From NCBI RefSeq assembly GCF_000281895.1, contig NZ_CM001558.1:872556-936555 (forward strand): a stretch of 64,000 bases of DNA. The letters are read 5' to 3'. Origin of the DNA: Pseudomonas fluorescens Q2-87 (GTDB lineage: Bacteria; Pseudomonadota; Gammaproteobacteria; Pseudomonadales; Pseudomonadaceae). A program made the translations under genes and the position numbers. Under the pieces are notes generated by a model that had not been told where the DNA came from, did not search any database, and saw only the letters and a list, made by a program, of their open reading frames with translations. This document shows positions 8,208 through 17,186 of the stretch, piece after piece. Each line of letters opens with the position of its first letter. Position 1 is the first letter of the stretch.

Positions 8208-8588
8208 TTACTCAGGCTTCTGATAGCTATCGATCACTTCCTGCGCCGCCCGAAACGCATCGATCGCCGCCGGCACTCCGGCGTACACCGCGCAATGCAG
8301 CAGCGCCTCGCGAATCTCTTCCACCGTGCAACCGTTATTCAGCGCGCCGCGCACGTGGCCTTTGAGCTCCTGCGGGCATTTGAGCGCAGTGAGGGCGGCG
8401 AGGGTGATCAGGCTGCGGGTTTTCAACGGCAGGCCTTCGCGGCTCCAGACGCTGCCCCAGGCATGCTCGTTGACGAAGTCCTGCAAAGGTTGGGTGAATT
8501 CGGTAGCGTTGCCCAGGGCGCGGTCGACGAATGCGTCGCCCATGACCTGGCGACGCATGTCCAGGCCGGTCTTTGGAGTGTCGGTCAC
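8208..8588 (-). CDS. Carboxymuconolactone decarboxylase family protein (PcaC-like)
   Basis: A 126-aa all-helical CMD-domain protein. It resembles gamma-carboxymuconolactone decarboxylase: HAWGSVWSREGLP (about 42-54), TRSLITLAALTAL, and a final EIREALLHCAVYAGVPAAIDAFR helix containing a Cys. PcaC converts 4-carboxymuconolactone to 3-oxoadipate enol-lactone, but no other beta-ketoadipate genes are nearby. This is probably a stand-alone paralogue rather than the pathway enzyme; it lacks the CxxC motif of peroxidase-type AhpD proteins. Its ATG overlaps by 4 nt the stop of the upstream antiporter gene, so the two are translationally coupled. Confidence 0.85.
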   Translation of the reverse strand: MTDTPKTGLDMRRQVMGDAFVDRALGNATEFTQPLQDFVNEHAWGSVWSREGLPLKTRSLITLAALTALKCPQELKGHVRGALNNGCTVEEIREALLHCAVYAGVPAAIDAFRAAQEVIDSYQKPE

Positions 8589-9679
8589 GGCAAATCCCTC
8601 TTATGGTGTTGGCGGCGCCAGGCGCGCAAAGAGCTGAACAGCAAAAATACCAGCAAGGCCGGCAGCACATAGAACAGCATCAGCCGTTCCAGTTGGCCGG
8701 CCAACGGCATGCCGGTGGTAAACGACACCACGTGCAGCCCGTAGGCCAGGTACAGGCCGAGGAACAACAGGCCTTCGGCGCGGGTGACGCGGTAACCGGA
8801 GTAGAACACCGGCAAGCACAACACAGCCACGCCGAGCATCACCGGCAGGTCGAAATCCAGGGCGTTGGGCGAGACGGAAAGTGGCGTCGGCGCGGCGAGG
8901 GCCGTCACCCCCAGCACGCCCAGTAAGTTGAACAGGTTGCTACCAATGACGTTGCCCACCGCGATGTCCCGTTGGCCCCTCAGCGCGGCGATCAGCGAGG
9001 TGGCGAGTTCCGGCAGCGAGGTGCTGACGGCGACGATGGTCAGGCCGATGATGCGCTCCGAAAGCCCAAGGTCCGTCGCCACTTCCACCGCCGCGCCCAG
9101 CAGCAAGTGCCCGGCATAAATCAGCATCGCCAGGCCCAGCACGATCATCGACAGGCTCTTGGGCCAGGACACCTGCGCAACTGCGACACCCGCCGCGTGG
9201 GGACGTACCGAATGCCGCGATTGACGCAGCAACAGGCCCAGGTACACCGCCAGGGCCATCAACAGCAGCATGCCGTCGAGTCGGGTCAGTTCTTCGTTCC
9301 AGGCCAGCACGAACACCAGCAGGGCGGCGCCGATCATCAACGGGATGTCCAGGCGCACCAACTGGCGCGAGACGCGCAGCGGGATGATCAGTGCCGACAG
9401 GCCGAGGGTAACGAGGATATTGAAGATACTGCTGCCGATCACACTGCCCACGGCGATGTCGGCGTTCTGCGCCAGGGTCGCTTGCAGGCTGACGGCCATT
9501 TGTGGCGCGCTGCTGCCGAAGGCGACGACGGTCAGGCCGATGATCAATGGTCGCACTTGCAAGCGTGCTGCCAGGCCCACAGCGGTGCGCACCAACAACT
9601 CGGCACCGGCAATCAGCAACAGCAGGCCGCCGAGCAGTTCGATCAGGCTGAGCAGCGGTAGGGCGGTAAGTAGGGAAAT
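8585..9679 (-). CDS. Calcium/sodium antiporter, CaCA family (YrbG-like), probable AUU start
   Basis: Two homologous membrane halves each carry an alpha-repeat: GLTVVAFGSSAPQMAVSLQA near the N-terminus and GLTIVAVSTSLPELATSLIA in the second half, each with the acidic or polar residues used for cation exchange. About ten helices; inner membrane. The frame contains no ATG, GTG or TTG that would include the first helix. The only start preceded by a Shine-Dalgarno is ATT at 9677-9679 (GGAG, 7 nt spacing), giving 364 aa. The alternative TTG at 9617-9619 would begin inside the first membrane helix with no ribosome site. Operon with the rlpA-like gene upstream (the genes overlap little or not at all) and the CMD-family gene downstream. 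Confidence 0.8.
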   Translation of the reverse strand: MSLLTALPLLSLIELLGGLLLLIAGAELLVRTAVGLAARLQVRPLIIGLTVVAFGSSAPQMAVSLQATLAQNADIAVGSVIGSSIFNILVTLGLSALIIPLRVSRQLVRLDIPLMIGAALLVFVLAWNEELTRLDGMLLLMALAVYLGLLLRQSRHSVRPHAAGVAVAQVSWPKSLSMIVLGLAMLIYAGHLLLGAAVEVATDLGLSERIIGLTIVAVSTSLPELATSLIAALRGQRDIAVGNVIGSNLFNLLGVLGVTALAAPTPLSVSPNALDFDLPVMLGVAVLCLPVFYSGYRVTRAEGLLFLGLYLAYGLHVVSFTTGMPLAGQLERLMLFYVLPALLVFLLFSSLRAWRRQHHKRDLP

Positions 9680-9695
9680 GGCCGGGCTCCGTCTA

Positions 9696-10073
9696 TCAAT
9701 CGTCGAGGGCTTGCACGCGCACCCGTGCGGTGCCGCTGCGCAACATGCCCAGTTGCTCGGCGGCTTCGCGGGAAACGTCGATCAGGCGGCCGCGTGAGTA
9801 TGGGCCCCGGTCGTTGATGCGCACCACCACGCTGTCATTGTTGCCCAGGTTGGTGATTTTCACCCGCGTGCCGAATGGCAGCTGGCGATGGGCGGCTGTC
9901 AGGCTGTGCTGGTCGAAACGCTCGCCGCTGGCGGTGCGCTTGCCGTGGTGCCTGGAGCCGTAATAGGAGGCGACGCCGGTCTGGTCGTAGCCGTGTGGAT
10001 CGACCGTCCCGCTCTGGCTGGCGCAGCCGGCCAGCAGGAACAGCAGGGCGCAGGCGCCGAGGAGACGCTTCAT
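9696..10073 (-). CDS. Short RlpA-like septal ring lipoprotein (DPBB domain)
   Basis: A 125-aa lipoprotein. The signal peptide ends in the lipobox LAGC with Cys17 as the lipidated residue. A double-psi beta-barrel domain follows: GVASYYGSRHHGKRTASGERF, PFGTRVKITNLGNNDSV and RINDRGPYSRGRLIDVS. RlpA proteins are lytic transglycosylases acting on denuded septal peptidoglycan; this copy lacks the C-terminal SPOR domain of full-length RlpA, so it may be recruited differently. The start at 10073 is chosen because it gives the signal peptide; longer frames run through the adjacent REP element. Confidence 0.85.
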   Translation of the reverse strand: MKRLLGACALLFLLAGCASQSGTVDPHGYDQTGVASYYGSRHHGKRTASGERFDQHSLTAAHRQLPFGTRVKITNLGNNDSVVVRINDRGPYSRGRLIDVSREAAEQLGMLRSGTARVRVQALDD

Positions 10074-10094
10074 TTGAAAGTTTCCAAATACAAG

Positions 10095-10184
10095 TGTGGG
10101 AGCGGGCTTGCTCGCGAAGGGGCCATCAAATTCAACATCAATGTTGCATCCGATGACGCCTTCGCGAGCAAGCCCGCTCCCACA
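10095..10184. repeat. REP doublet, GGGAGCGGGCTTGCTC family
   Basis: Inverted pair enclosing about 40 bp, between gatB and the rlpA-like gene. Left unit TGTGGGAGCGGGCTTGC, right unit its inverse ending CCGCTCCCACA. It probably ends the gatCAB transcript. Confidence 0.9.
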
Positions 10185-10222
10185 GGGGAATGAGCCAGAT
10201 TCAAAGACTGGCTCCATGTCCA

Positions 10223-11668
10223 TCAGCCCTCGAGCTTGCTTTTAAGCAATTCGTTGACCTGTTGCGGGTTGGCCTTGCCCTTGGAGGCTTTCATGGCCTG
10301 GCCGACGAAGAAGCCGAACATCTTGCCGCGCTTGGCTTCGTCTGCCGCCCGGTACTGTTCGACCTGCTCGGCGTTGGCTGCGAGCATTTCATCGAGCACG
10401 GCGCTGATCGCACCCGTGTCGGTGACTTGCTTCAAGCCGCGCTTTTCGATGATCTCGTCGGCGCTGCCTTCACCATTGGCCATCGCTTCGAAGACCATTT
10501 TGGCGATCTTGCCGGAGATGGTGTTGTCCTTGATGCGCAGGAGCATGCCGCCCAATTGCTCGGCCGACACCGGCGACTCGTCGATCTCCAGGCCCTGCTT
10601 GTTCAGCAGGCTGCCCAATTCAACCATCACCCAGTTGGCCGCCAGCTTGGCGTCGCCGCCGATGCTTACGACTTTCTCGAAGTAATCGGCCTGCTCGCGG
10701 CTGGTGGCCAGGACGTTGGCGTCATAGCTCGACAGGCCGAACTGCGCTTGGAAACGCTCGCGTTTCTGCGGCGGTAGCTCCGGCAGGGTGGTGCGTACGT
10801 CGTCGAGGAACGAGTTTTCGATAACCACCGGCAACAGGTCCGGGTCGGGGAAGTAACGGTAGTCGTTGGCTTCTTCCTTGCTGCGCATCGGACGGGTCTC
10901 GTCCTTGTTCGGGTCGTACAGGCGGGTCTGCTGGATGACCTTGCCACCGTCCTCGATCAGTTCGATCTGGCGCTGGATCTCGCTGTTGATCGCTTTTTCG
11001 ATGAAGCGGAACGAGTTGACGTTCTTGATCTCACAGCGGGTGCCGAACTCAACCTGGCCCTTGGGCCGGATCGACACGTTGCAGTCGCAGCGCAGCGAGC
11101 CTTCGGCCATGTTGCCGTCGCAGATGCCCAGGTAACGCACCAACGCATGGATCGCCTTGACGTAGGCCACGGCTTCCTTGGCGCTGCGCATGTCCGGTTC
11201 AGAGACGATTTCCAGCAGCGGCGTGCCAGCGCGGTTCAGGTCGATGCCGGTGGCGCCGTTGAATTCTTCGTGCAGGCTCTTGCCGGCGTCTTCTTCCAGG
11301 TGCGCACGGGTAATGCCGACGCGCTTGACCGTGCCGTCTTCCAGGGCGATGTCCAAGTGGCCCTTGCCGACGATCGGCAGTTCCATCTGGCTGATCTGGT
11401 AGCCCTTGGGCAGGTCCGGGTAGAAGTAGTTCTTGCGGGCGAACACGTTGTGCTGGCCGATCTCGGCGTCGATCGCCAGGCCGAACATCACCGCCATGCG
11501 CACCGCTTCGGCGTTGAGCACCGGCAGCACGCCTGGCATGCCCAGGTCTACCAGGCTGGCCTGGGTGTTCGGCTCGGAGCCGAACGTGGTGGAGCTACCG
11601 GAAAATATTTTCGACCGGGTGGTGAGCTGGGTGTGAATCTCCAGCCCGATCACGACTTCCCATTGCAT
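10223..11668 (-). CDS. gatB: Aspartyl/glutamyl-tRNA(Asn/Gln) amidotransferase subunit B
   Basis: Kinase-like subunit of the GatCAB complex, which turns Glu-tRNA(Gln) and/or Asp-tRNA(Asn) into the amidated forms in the cytoplasm. The 481-aa protein has the N-terminal signature [13 protein letters not shown], the cradle motif [17 protein letters not shown] and the cysteine-containing [10 protein letters not shown]. The C-terminal YqeY-like tail (last ~150 aa) binds tRNA. The start at 11668 yields the family N-terminus; GAGGAG lies just upstream. It follows gatA with 10 nt between them, in the order gatC-gatA-gatB. Confidence 0.97.
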   Translation of the reverse strand: MQWEVVIGLEIHTQLTTRSKIFSGSSTTFGSEPNTQASLVDLGMPGVLPVLNAEAVRMAVMFGLAIDAEIGQHNVFARKNYFYPDLPKGYQISQMELPIVGKGHLDIALEDGTVKRVGITRAHLEEDAGKSLHEEFNGATGIDLNRAGTPLLEIVSEPDMRSAKEAVAYVKAIHALVRYLGICDGNMAEGSLRCDCNVSIRPKGQVEFGTRCEIKNVNSFRFIEKAINSEIQRQIELIEDGGKVIQQTRLYDPNKDETRPMRSKEEANDYRYFPDPDLLPVVIENSFLDDVRTTLPELPPQKRERFQAQFGLSSYDANVLATSREQADYFEKVVSIGGDAKLAANWVMVELGSLLNKQGLEIDESPVSAEQLGGMLLRIKDNTISGKIAKMVFEAMANGEGSADEIIEKRGLKQVTDTGAISAVLDEMLAANAEQVEQYRAADEAKRGKMFGFFVGQAMKASKGKANPQQVNELLKSKLEG

Positions 11669-11678
11669 GTGTTTCTCC

Positions 11679-13130
11679 TCAGAAGCCGGTTGGGGTGCGG
11701 GTATGCCAGTCAGTGTTCTGCTGGTACTGGTGCGCCACATTGAGCAGGCGGCCTTCCTGGAAGTACGGCGCGAGCAGCTGTACGCCCACCGGCAGGCCGT
11801 CGACGAAACCGGCCGGCATGGACAGCCCCGGCAAACCGGCGAGGTTGGCGGTGATGGTGTAGACGTCTTCCAGGTACGCAGCGACCGGATCGCTGTTCTT
11901 GGCGCCGAGTTTCCACGCCGGATTCGGCGTGGTCGGGCCGAGGATGATGTCGACTTCGTTGAAGGCAGCCATGAAGTCGTTTTTCACCAGGCGACGGATT
12001 TTCTGCGCCTTGAGGTAGTAGGCATCGTAGTAGCCGGCGGACAGCGCGTAGGCACCGACCATGATCCGGCGCTGCACTTCGGCGCCGAAGCCTTCGCCAC
12101 GGGAGCGCTTGTACAGGTCGATCAGGTTTTCCGGGTTCTCGCAGCGATGGCCGAAACGCACGCCGTCGAAACGCGACAGGTTGGAAGATGCTTCGGCCGG
12201 GGCGATCACGTAGTACGCAGGAATTGCGTGCTGCATGTTCGGCAGGCTGATTTCCTTGACCACCGCACCGAGCTTTTCCAATTCCTTGATGCTGTTGTGG
12301 ATCAGGTCGGCGATACGCGGGTCGAGACCGGCACCGAAATATTCCTTCGGCACGCCGATGCGCAGGCCTTGCAGCGAACCGTTGAGGCTGGCGCTGTAGT
12401 CCGGCACCGGTTCATCGATGCTGGTGGAGTCGTTCGGGTCGAAGCCGGCCATGCCTTGCAGCAGGAGCGCGCAGTCTTCGGCGGTGCGGGCCAGCGGGCC
12501 GCCCTGGTCGAGGCTGGAGGCGTAGGCGATCATGCCCCAGCGCGAGACGCGACCGTAGGTCGGCTTCAAACCGGTGAGGTTGGTGAACGCCGCCGGCTGG
12601 CGAATCGAGCCGCCGGTGTCGGTGGCGGTGGCGGCTGGCAGCAGGCGCGCGGCCACGGCGGCAGCGGAACCGCCGGACGAGCCGCCCGGTACGTGCTCCA
12701 GGTTCCACGGGTTTTTCACTGCGCCGTAGTAGCTCGACTCGTTGGCCGAGCCCATGGCGAATTCGTCCATGTTGGTCTTGCCCAGGGTCACGGCACCGGC
12801 GGCGGCCAGCTTGGCAACCACGGTGGCGTCGTACGGGGCCTTGAAGTTGTCGAGCATCTTCGAGCCGCAACTGGTGCGGATGCCCTGGGTGCAGAACAGA
12901 TCCTTGTGGGCGATCGGTGCGCCGAGCAGGGCGCCGCTCTCACCGTTGGCGCGCCGGGCGTCGGCGGCCTTGGCCTGGCTCAGGGCCAGCTCCGGGGTGA
13001 GGCTGATGAAACTGTTGAGCTGCGGATCGAGCTGGGCGATGCGCGCCAGCAGGACCTGGGTCAGCTCTTCGGAAGAAAACTTTTTATCGGCGAGTCCGCG
13101 GGCGATCTCGGCCAGGGTCATGTGATGCAT
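11679..13130 (-). CDS. gatA: Aspartyl/glutamyl-tRNA(Asn/Gln) amidotransferase subunit A
   Basis: Glutaminase subunit of GatCAB; it releases ammonia from glutamine and channels it to GatB. The 483-aa amidase-signature enzyme has its Ser-cisSer-Lys triad visible: Lys76 (IAHKDLF), Ser151 (PGGSSGGS) and Ser175 ([10 protein letters not shown]), with the family's usual spacing. Middle gene of the operon, 16 nt after gatC. Confidence 0.97.
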   Translation of the reverse strand: MHHMTLAEIARGLADKKFSSEELTQVLLARIAQLDPQLNSFISLTPELALSQAKAADARRANGESGALLGAPIAHKDLFCTQGIRTSCGSKMLDNFKAPYDATVVAKLAAAGAVTLGKTNMDEFAMGSANESSYYGAVKNPWNLEHVPGGSSGGSAAAVAARLLPAATATDTGGSIRQPAAFTNLTGLKPTYGRVSRWGMIAYASSLDQGGPLARTAEDCALLLQGMAGFDPNDSTSIDEPVPDYSASLNGSLQGLRIGVPKEYFGAGLDPRIADLIHNSIKELEKLGAVVKEISLPNMQHAIPAYYVIAPAEASSNLSRFDGVRFGHRCENPENLIDLYKRSRGEGFGAEVQRRIMVGAYALSAGYYDAYYLKAQKIRRLVKNDFMAAFNEVDIILGPTTPNPAWKLGAKNSDPVAAYLEDVYTITANLAGLPGLSMPAGFVDGLPVGVQLLAPYFQEGRLLNVAHQYQQNTDWHTRTPTGF

Positions 13131-13146
13131 GAGAGGCTCTTTCCCT

Positions 13147-13434
13147 TTAGTCGATGACTTTCGGAACCAGGTACAGGCCGTTTTCGACCGCTGGTGCGAT
13201 GGACTGGTAGGCCTCGCGGTGATTGGATTCGGTCACGATGTCGGCGCGCAGGCGCTGGCTGGCTTCCAGTGGGTGGGCCAGAGGCTCGATACCGTCGGTA
13301 TCGACCGCCTGCATCTCGTCGACCAGCCCCAGAATGCTGTTCAGGGCAGAAGTGATGTGTGGAAGATCGGCTTCATTGAGGCCCAGACAGGCCAGATGAG
13401 CGATTTTTTCCACGTCGGAGCGTTCAAGCGCCAT
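13147..13434 (-). CDS. gatC: Aspartyl/glutamyl-tRNA(Asn/Gln) amidotransferase subunit C
   Basis: Small 95-aa belt subunit that wraps around GatA and stabilises the complex. It starts [19 protein letters not shown] and contains the conserved segment [19 protein letters not shown], characteristic of GatC. First gene of the operon, transcribed away from mreB across a 214-bp divergent promoter region (13435-13648). That region contains AT-rich patches near 13557-13570 but no promoter I can place with confidence. Confidence 0.97.
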   Translation of the reverse strand: MALERSDVEKIAHLACLGLNEADLPHITSALNSILGLVDEMQAVDTDGIEPLAHPLEASQRLRADIVTESNHREAYQSIAPAVENGLYLVPKVID

Positions 13435-13636
13435 GGGATTCTCCAGTGGAAAACAAAACGGACGTAGTCTGTCCGTGTGTTAGATTGTCGGAACACTACC
13501 GCAGTTCTACGGTCTTTTGGCCGCGATTGTAGGGTTTGGTGCGCAGAAAAGCGGTCAATTTAACATATTGGCGCCTTGCCCAAAATCCCTGTCGTTGTTA
13601 GAGTTTGCCGCACTTTTTTACCCACGCGTTGCCTAG

Positions 13637-14686
<1,050 letters not shown>

Positions 14687-14717
14687 GTCTTGCTGGATGG
14701 TCTATGTTGTTCGCTCC

Positions 14718-14743
14718 CGGGCAGCACTTTGCAGTGCTGCCCG
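14718..14743 (+). promoter_or_regulatory. Perfect 11-bp hairpin between mreB and mreC
   Basis: CGGGCAGCACT (14718-14728) and AGTGCTGCCCG (14733-14743) pair without mismatch around a TTGC loop. The following bases (TTGGCGTTTAT) are not a continuous T-tract. It could act as a partial terminator or as a 3' stabiliser making mreB mRNA more abundant than mreCD mRNA; cells need far more MreB than MreC or MreD. Confidence 0.6.
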
Positions 14744-14827
14744 TTGGCGTTTATCTTCTGTCATTCGTATCCAGGCCGGTTTGATGCCGTATGAATAAAG
14801 AGAACATTTGCCTGGGAGGAGCGGCCT

Positions 14828-16003
14828 ATTAAACCGCTTTTCGCCAAAGGCCCCTCATTGGGTGTGCGCCTGCTGGTGCTGGCCGTGCTATCGGTTGCGC
14901 TGATGGTGGTCGATGCCCGTTTTACGCTGCTCAAGCCTGTGCGCAGCCAGATGTCGCTGGTGTTAATGGAATCCTATTGGATCACCGACCTGCCCCAGCG
15001 TTTGTGGCAAGGTGTGGCCAGTCAGTTTGGCAGCCGGACCGAACTGGTCGCCGAAAACGAAAAACTCAAGACCGAAAACCTGCTGTTGCAGGGGCGCATG
15101 CAGAAGCTGGCGGCCCTCACCGAGCAGAACGTACGGCTGCGCGAGTTGCTCAACTCTTCTGCGCTGGTCAACGAAAAGGTCGAAGTGGCCGAATTGATCG
15201 GCATGGACCCCAATCCGTTTACCCATCGCATCCTCATCAACAAGGGTGAGCGCGACGGCGTCGTCCTCGGCCAGCCGGTGCTCGATGCCCGGGGCCTGAT
15301 GGGCCAGGTCGTGGAGTTGATGCCGTACACGTCCCGCGTGCTGTTGCTGACCGATACCACCCATAGCATCCCGGTGCAGGTCAATCGCAACGGCCTGCGC
15401 GCCATTGCCAGCGGCACCGGCAACCCGGAACGCCTGGAATTGCGGCACGTAGCCGATACCGCTGACATCAAGGAAGGCGACCTGCTGGTCAGCTCCGGCC
15501 TCGGTCAGCGCTTCCCGGCCGGTTATCCGGTGGCGACGGTCAAGGAAGTCATCCATGATTCCGGCCAGCCTTTTGCCATCGTGCGTGCGGTGCCGACGGC
15601 CGCGCTGAATCGCAGCCGCTACCTGCTGTTGGTGTTCAGCGACAATCGCACGCCGGAAGAACGCGCCAACGACGCCGCCGTAGCCCAGGAAGCACAGGAC
15701 CGCCAGGGCGGCGAGCCAGCTGCTTCCGGCACACCGGCGCCAGTGCCCGCCATCGTGCCGAAACCGGCAGCCCCTGCACCGGCCGCGACGGCCCCGGCAA
15801 CGACACCGACTGCCGCACCCACTGCACCTACACCGGCCAGGCCTTCCGGTCATGCGCCGGCTGTCGCGCCCGCTGTACCCGCCACGACATCCACCCGGCC
15901 TTCGGCACACGCGCCAGCGGCCCAGCCCGCCAAGCCCGCAGCCAAGCCGCCCGTCTCCACGCCGGCTGCCGCGCCGGCCTCCAGGGGAGCACGAGAAGAA
16001 TGA
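14828..16003 (+). CDS. mreC: Rod shape-determining protein MreC, probable AUU start
   Basis: Periplasmic scaffold of the elongasome linking MreB to PBP2/RodA. It has a short cytoplasmic N-terminus, one membrane helix (LGVRLLVLAVLSVALMVVD), a coiled coil (about residues 60-105) and the two beta-domains of MreC (about 110-265). A Pro/Ala/Thr-rich tail of about 120 aa follows, beyond the family core, with a repeated RPS(G/A)HAPA motif. The frame has no ATG, GTG or TTG upstream of the helix. ATT at 14828 follows GGGAGGA with 7 nt spacing and gives IKPLFAKGPSLG, the expected N-terminus; the first TTG (14858) would remove the cytoplasmic tail and has no ribosome site. Ends overlapping mreD by 4 nt. 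Confidence 0.92.
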   Translation: MKPLFAKGPSLGVRLLVLAVLSVALMVVDARFTLLKPVRSQMSLVLMESYWITDLPQRLWQGVASQFGSRTELVAENEKLKTENLLLQGRMQKLAALTEQNVRLRELLNSSALVNEKVEVAELIGMDPNPFTHRILINKGERDGVVLGQPVLDARGLMGQVVELMPYTSRVLLLTDTTHSIPVQVNRNGLRAIASGTGNPERLELRHVADTADIKEGDLLVSSGLGQRFPAGYPVATVKEVIHDSGQPFAIVRAVPTAALNRSRYLLLVFSDNRTPEERANDAAVAQEAQDRQGGEPAASGTPAPVPAIVPKPAAPAPAATAPATTPTAAPTAPTPARPSGHAPAVAPAVPATTSTRPSAHAPAAQPAKPAAKPPVSTPAAAPASRGAREE

Positions 16004-16488
16004 GCAGTACCCAATCCGGTAACGGCTGGATGGTCTGGCTGACCTTCGCCATCGGCCTGCTGCTCAGCGTTTCGCCGCTGCCGCAGTTCATGGAGATCCT
16101 GCGCCCGCTGTGGCTGGCCTTGTTGCTCGCATTTTGGGCGTTGGCCCTGCCGCACAAGGTCGGCATGGTCACCGCCTGGTGTCTGGGCCTGGCCGAAGAC
16201 GTGCTCTACGGCACGCTGCTGGGGCAGAACGCGTTGATCCTGACGCTGATCACCTTCCTGGTGCTGTCGTTGCAGCAGCGCCTGCGCATGTTCCCCATGT
16301 GGCAGCAATGCCTGGTCATCCTGGTGATTTTCGGCCTGGCGCAACTGGTACAGCTGTGGCTCAGCGCGCTGACCGGCAATCGCCAGCCGACCCTGGCGCT
16401 GGTCTTGCCAGCCCTGGTCAGTGCTTTGCTCTGGCCCTGGATCAGCTTCGGCCTACGGGGCTTGCGCCTGCGTTTCAAAATCAACTGA
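16000..16488 (+). CDS. mreD: Rod shape-determining protein MreD
   Basis: 162-aa inner-membrane protein with about five or six hydrophobic helices, the membrane partner of MreC in the elongasome. It contains the LAEDVLYGTLLGQNAL segment typical of proteobacterial MreD. Its ATG overlaps the mreC stop (ATGA), so translation is coupled. Confidence 0.95.
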   Translation: MSSTQSGNGWMVWLTFAIGLLLSVSPLPQFMEILRPLWLALLLAFWALALPHKVGMVTAWCLGLAEDVLYGTLLGQNALILTLITFLVLSLQQRLRMFPMWQQCLVILVIFGLAQLVQLWLSALTGNRQPTLALVLPALVSALLWPWISFGLRGLRLRFKIN

Positions 16489-16531
16489 TTTGGTCAGGCA
16501 TTGGCCCGCACCTTGAGAGGGAGATGTCTTG

Positions 16532-17131
16532 ATGAAACCGCTTTACCTCGCCTCAGGCTCGCCGCGTCGCCGTGAGCTGCTCACGCAGATCGGCGTAGCC
16601 TTTACCGCCATCAGCGCGGACATCGACGAAACTCCCCTGAAAGATGAAACCCCATCGGCCTATGTCGAGCGCTTGGCGCGCGGCAAGGCCGAGGCTGGGC
16701 AACGCTCCTTGCAAGAAGACGGCGTGGACGGCTGCGTATTGGGCGCTGACACGGCGGTGGTGCTGGATGGGCGGATCCTGGGCAAACCCCTGGACCAGGC
16801 CGACTCCTTGTCGATGCTCCTGCGCCTGTCCGGTCGCGAGCATGAAGTGTTGACTGCCATTGCCGTACTGGACGGGCAGCGTTGCGAATCCCATGTGGTC
16901 CGCAGTCGGGTGCGCTTTCGGGCCATCACCGAGCGGGAAGCGGCGGCCTACTGGGCCAGCGGCGAACCCCGGGACAAGGCCGGCGGCTACGGCATCCAGG
17001 GGTTGGGGGCAGTGTTCGTCGCCGGGCTGGAAGGCAGTTATTCAGCCGTGGTCGGCCTGCCACTGTGCGAAACCTGCGAGTTGTTGGGCCATTTCGGCAT
17101 ACCCTGTTGGCAAACCTTGAACGCGCGCTGA
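16532..17131 (+). CDS. maf: Maf-family nucleoside triphosphate pyrophosphatase
   Basis: Hydrolyses dTTP/UTP and related non-canonical nucleotides to monophosphates. The 199-aa protein begins [14 protein letters not shown], the substrate/phosphate-binding loop of Maf, and has [15 protein letters not shown] (catalytic Asp) and [16 protein letters not shown]. The pattern is closest to the YhdE branch. ATG at 16532 preceded by GAGAGGGAG. Positioned between mreD and rng as in many gammaproteobacteria. Confidence 0.93.
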   Translation: MKPLYLASGSPRRRELLTQIGVAFTAISADIDETPLKDETPSAYVERLARGKAEAGQRSLQEDGVDGCVLGADTAVVLDGRILGKPLDQADSLSMLLRLSGREHEVLTAIAVLDGQRCESHVVRSRVRFRAITEREAAAYWASGEPRDKAGGYGIQGLGAVFVAGLEGSYSAVVGLPLCETCELLGHFGIPCWQTLNAR

Positions 17132-17186
17132 GCGCCGTCTGACTGATGCGGCCATAATCGTGAATATGCCTGAACGAGACCCTGCC

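Noticed and set aside
8208..8588. True pcaC of the beta-ketoadipate pathway
   Set aside because: No other pca genes nearby and it is coupled to an ion antiporter gene, so only the family name is justified.
10073..10223. N-terminal extension of the RlpA-like protein
   Set aside because: The extra residues are a translation of the REP element (CGSGLAREG pattern) and would hide the lipoprotein signal peptide.
11667..13157. 496-codon plus-strand frame
   Set aside because: Antisense to gatA; GatA has its complete catalytic triad.
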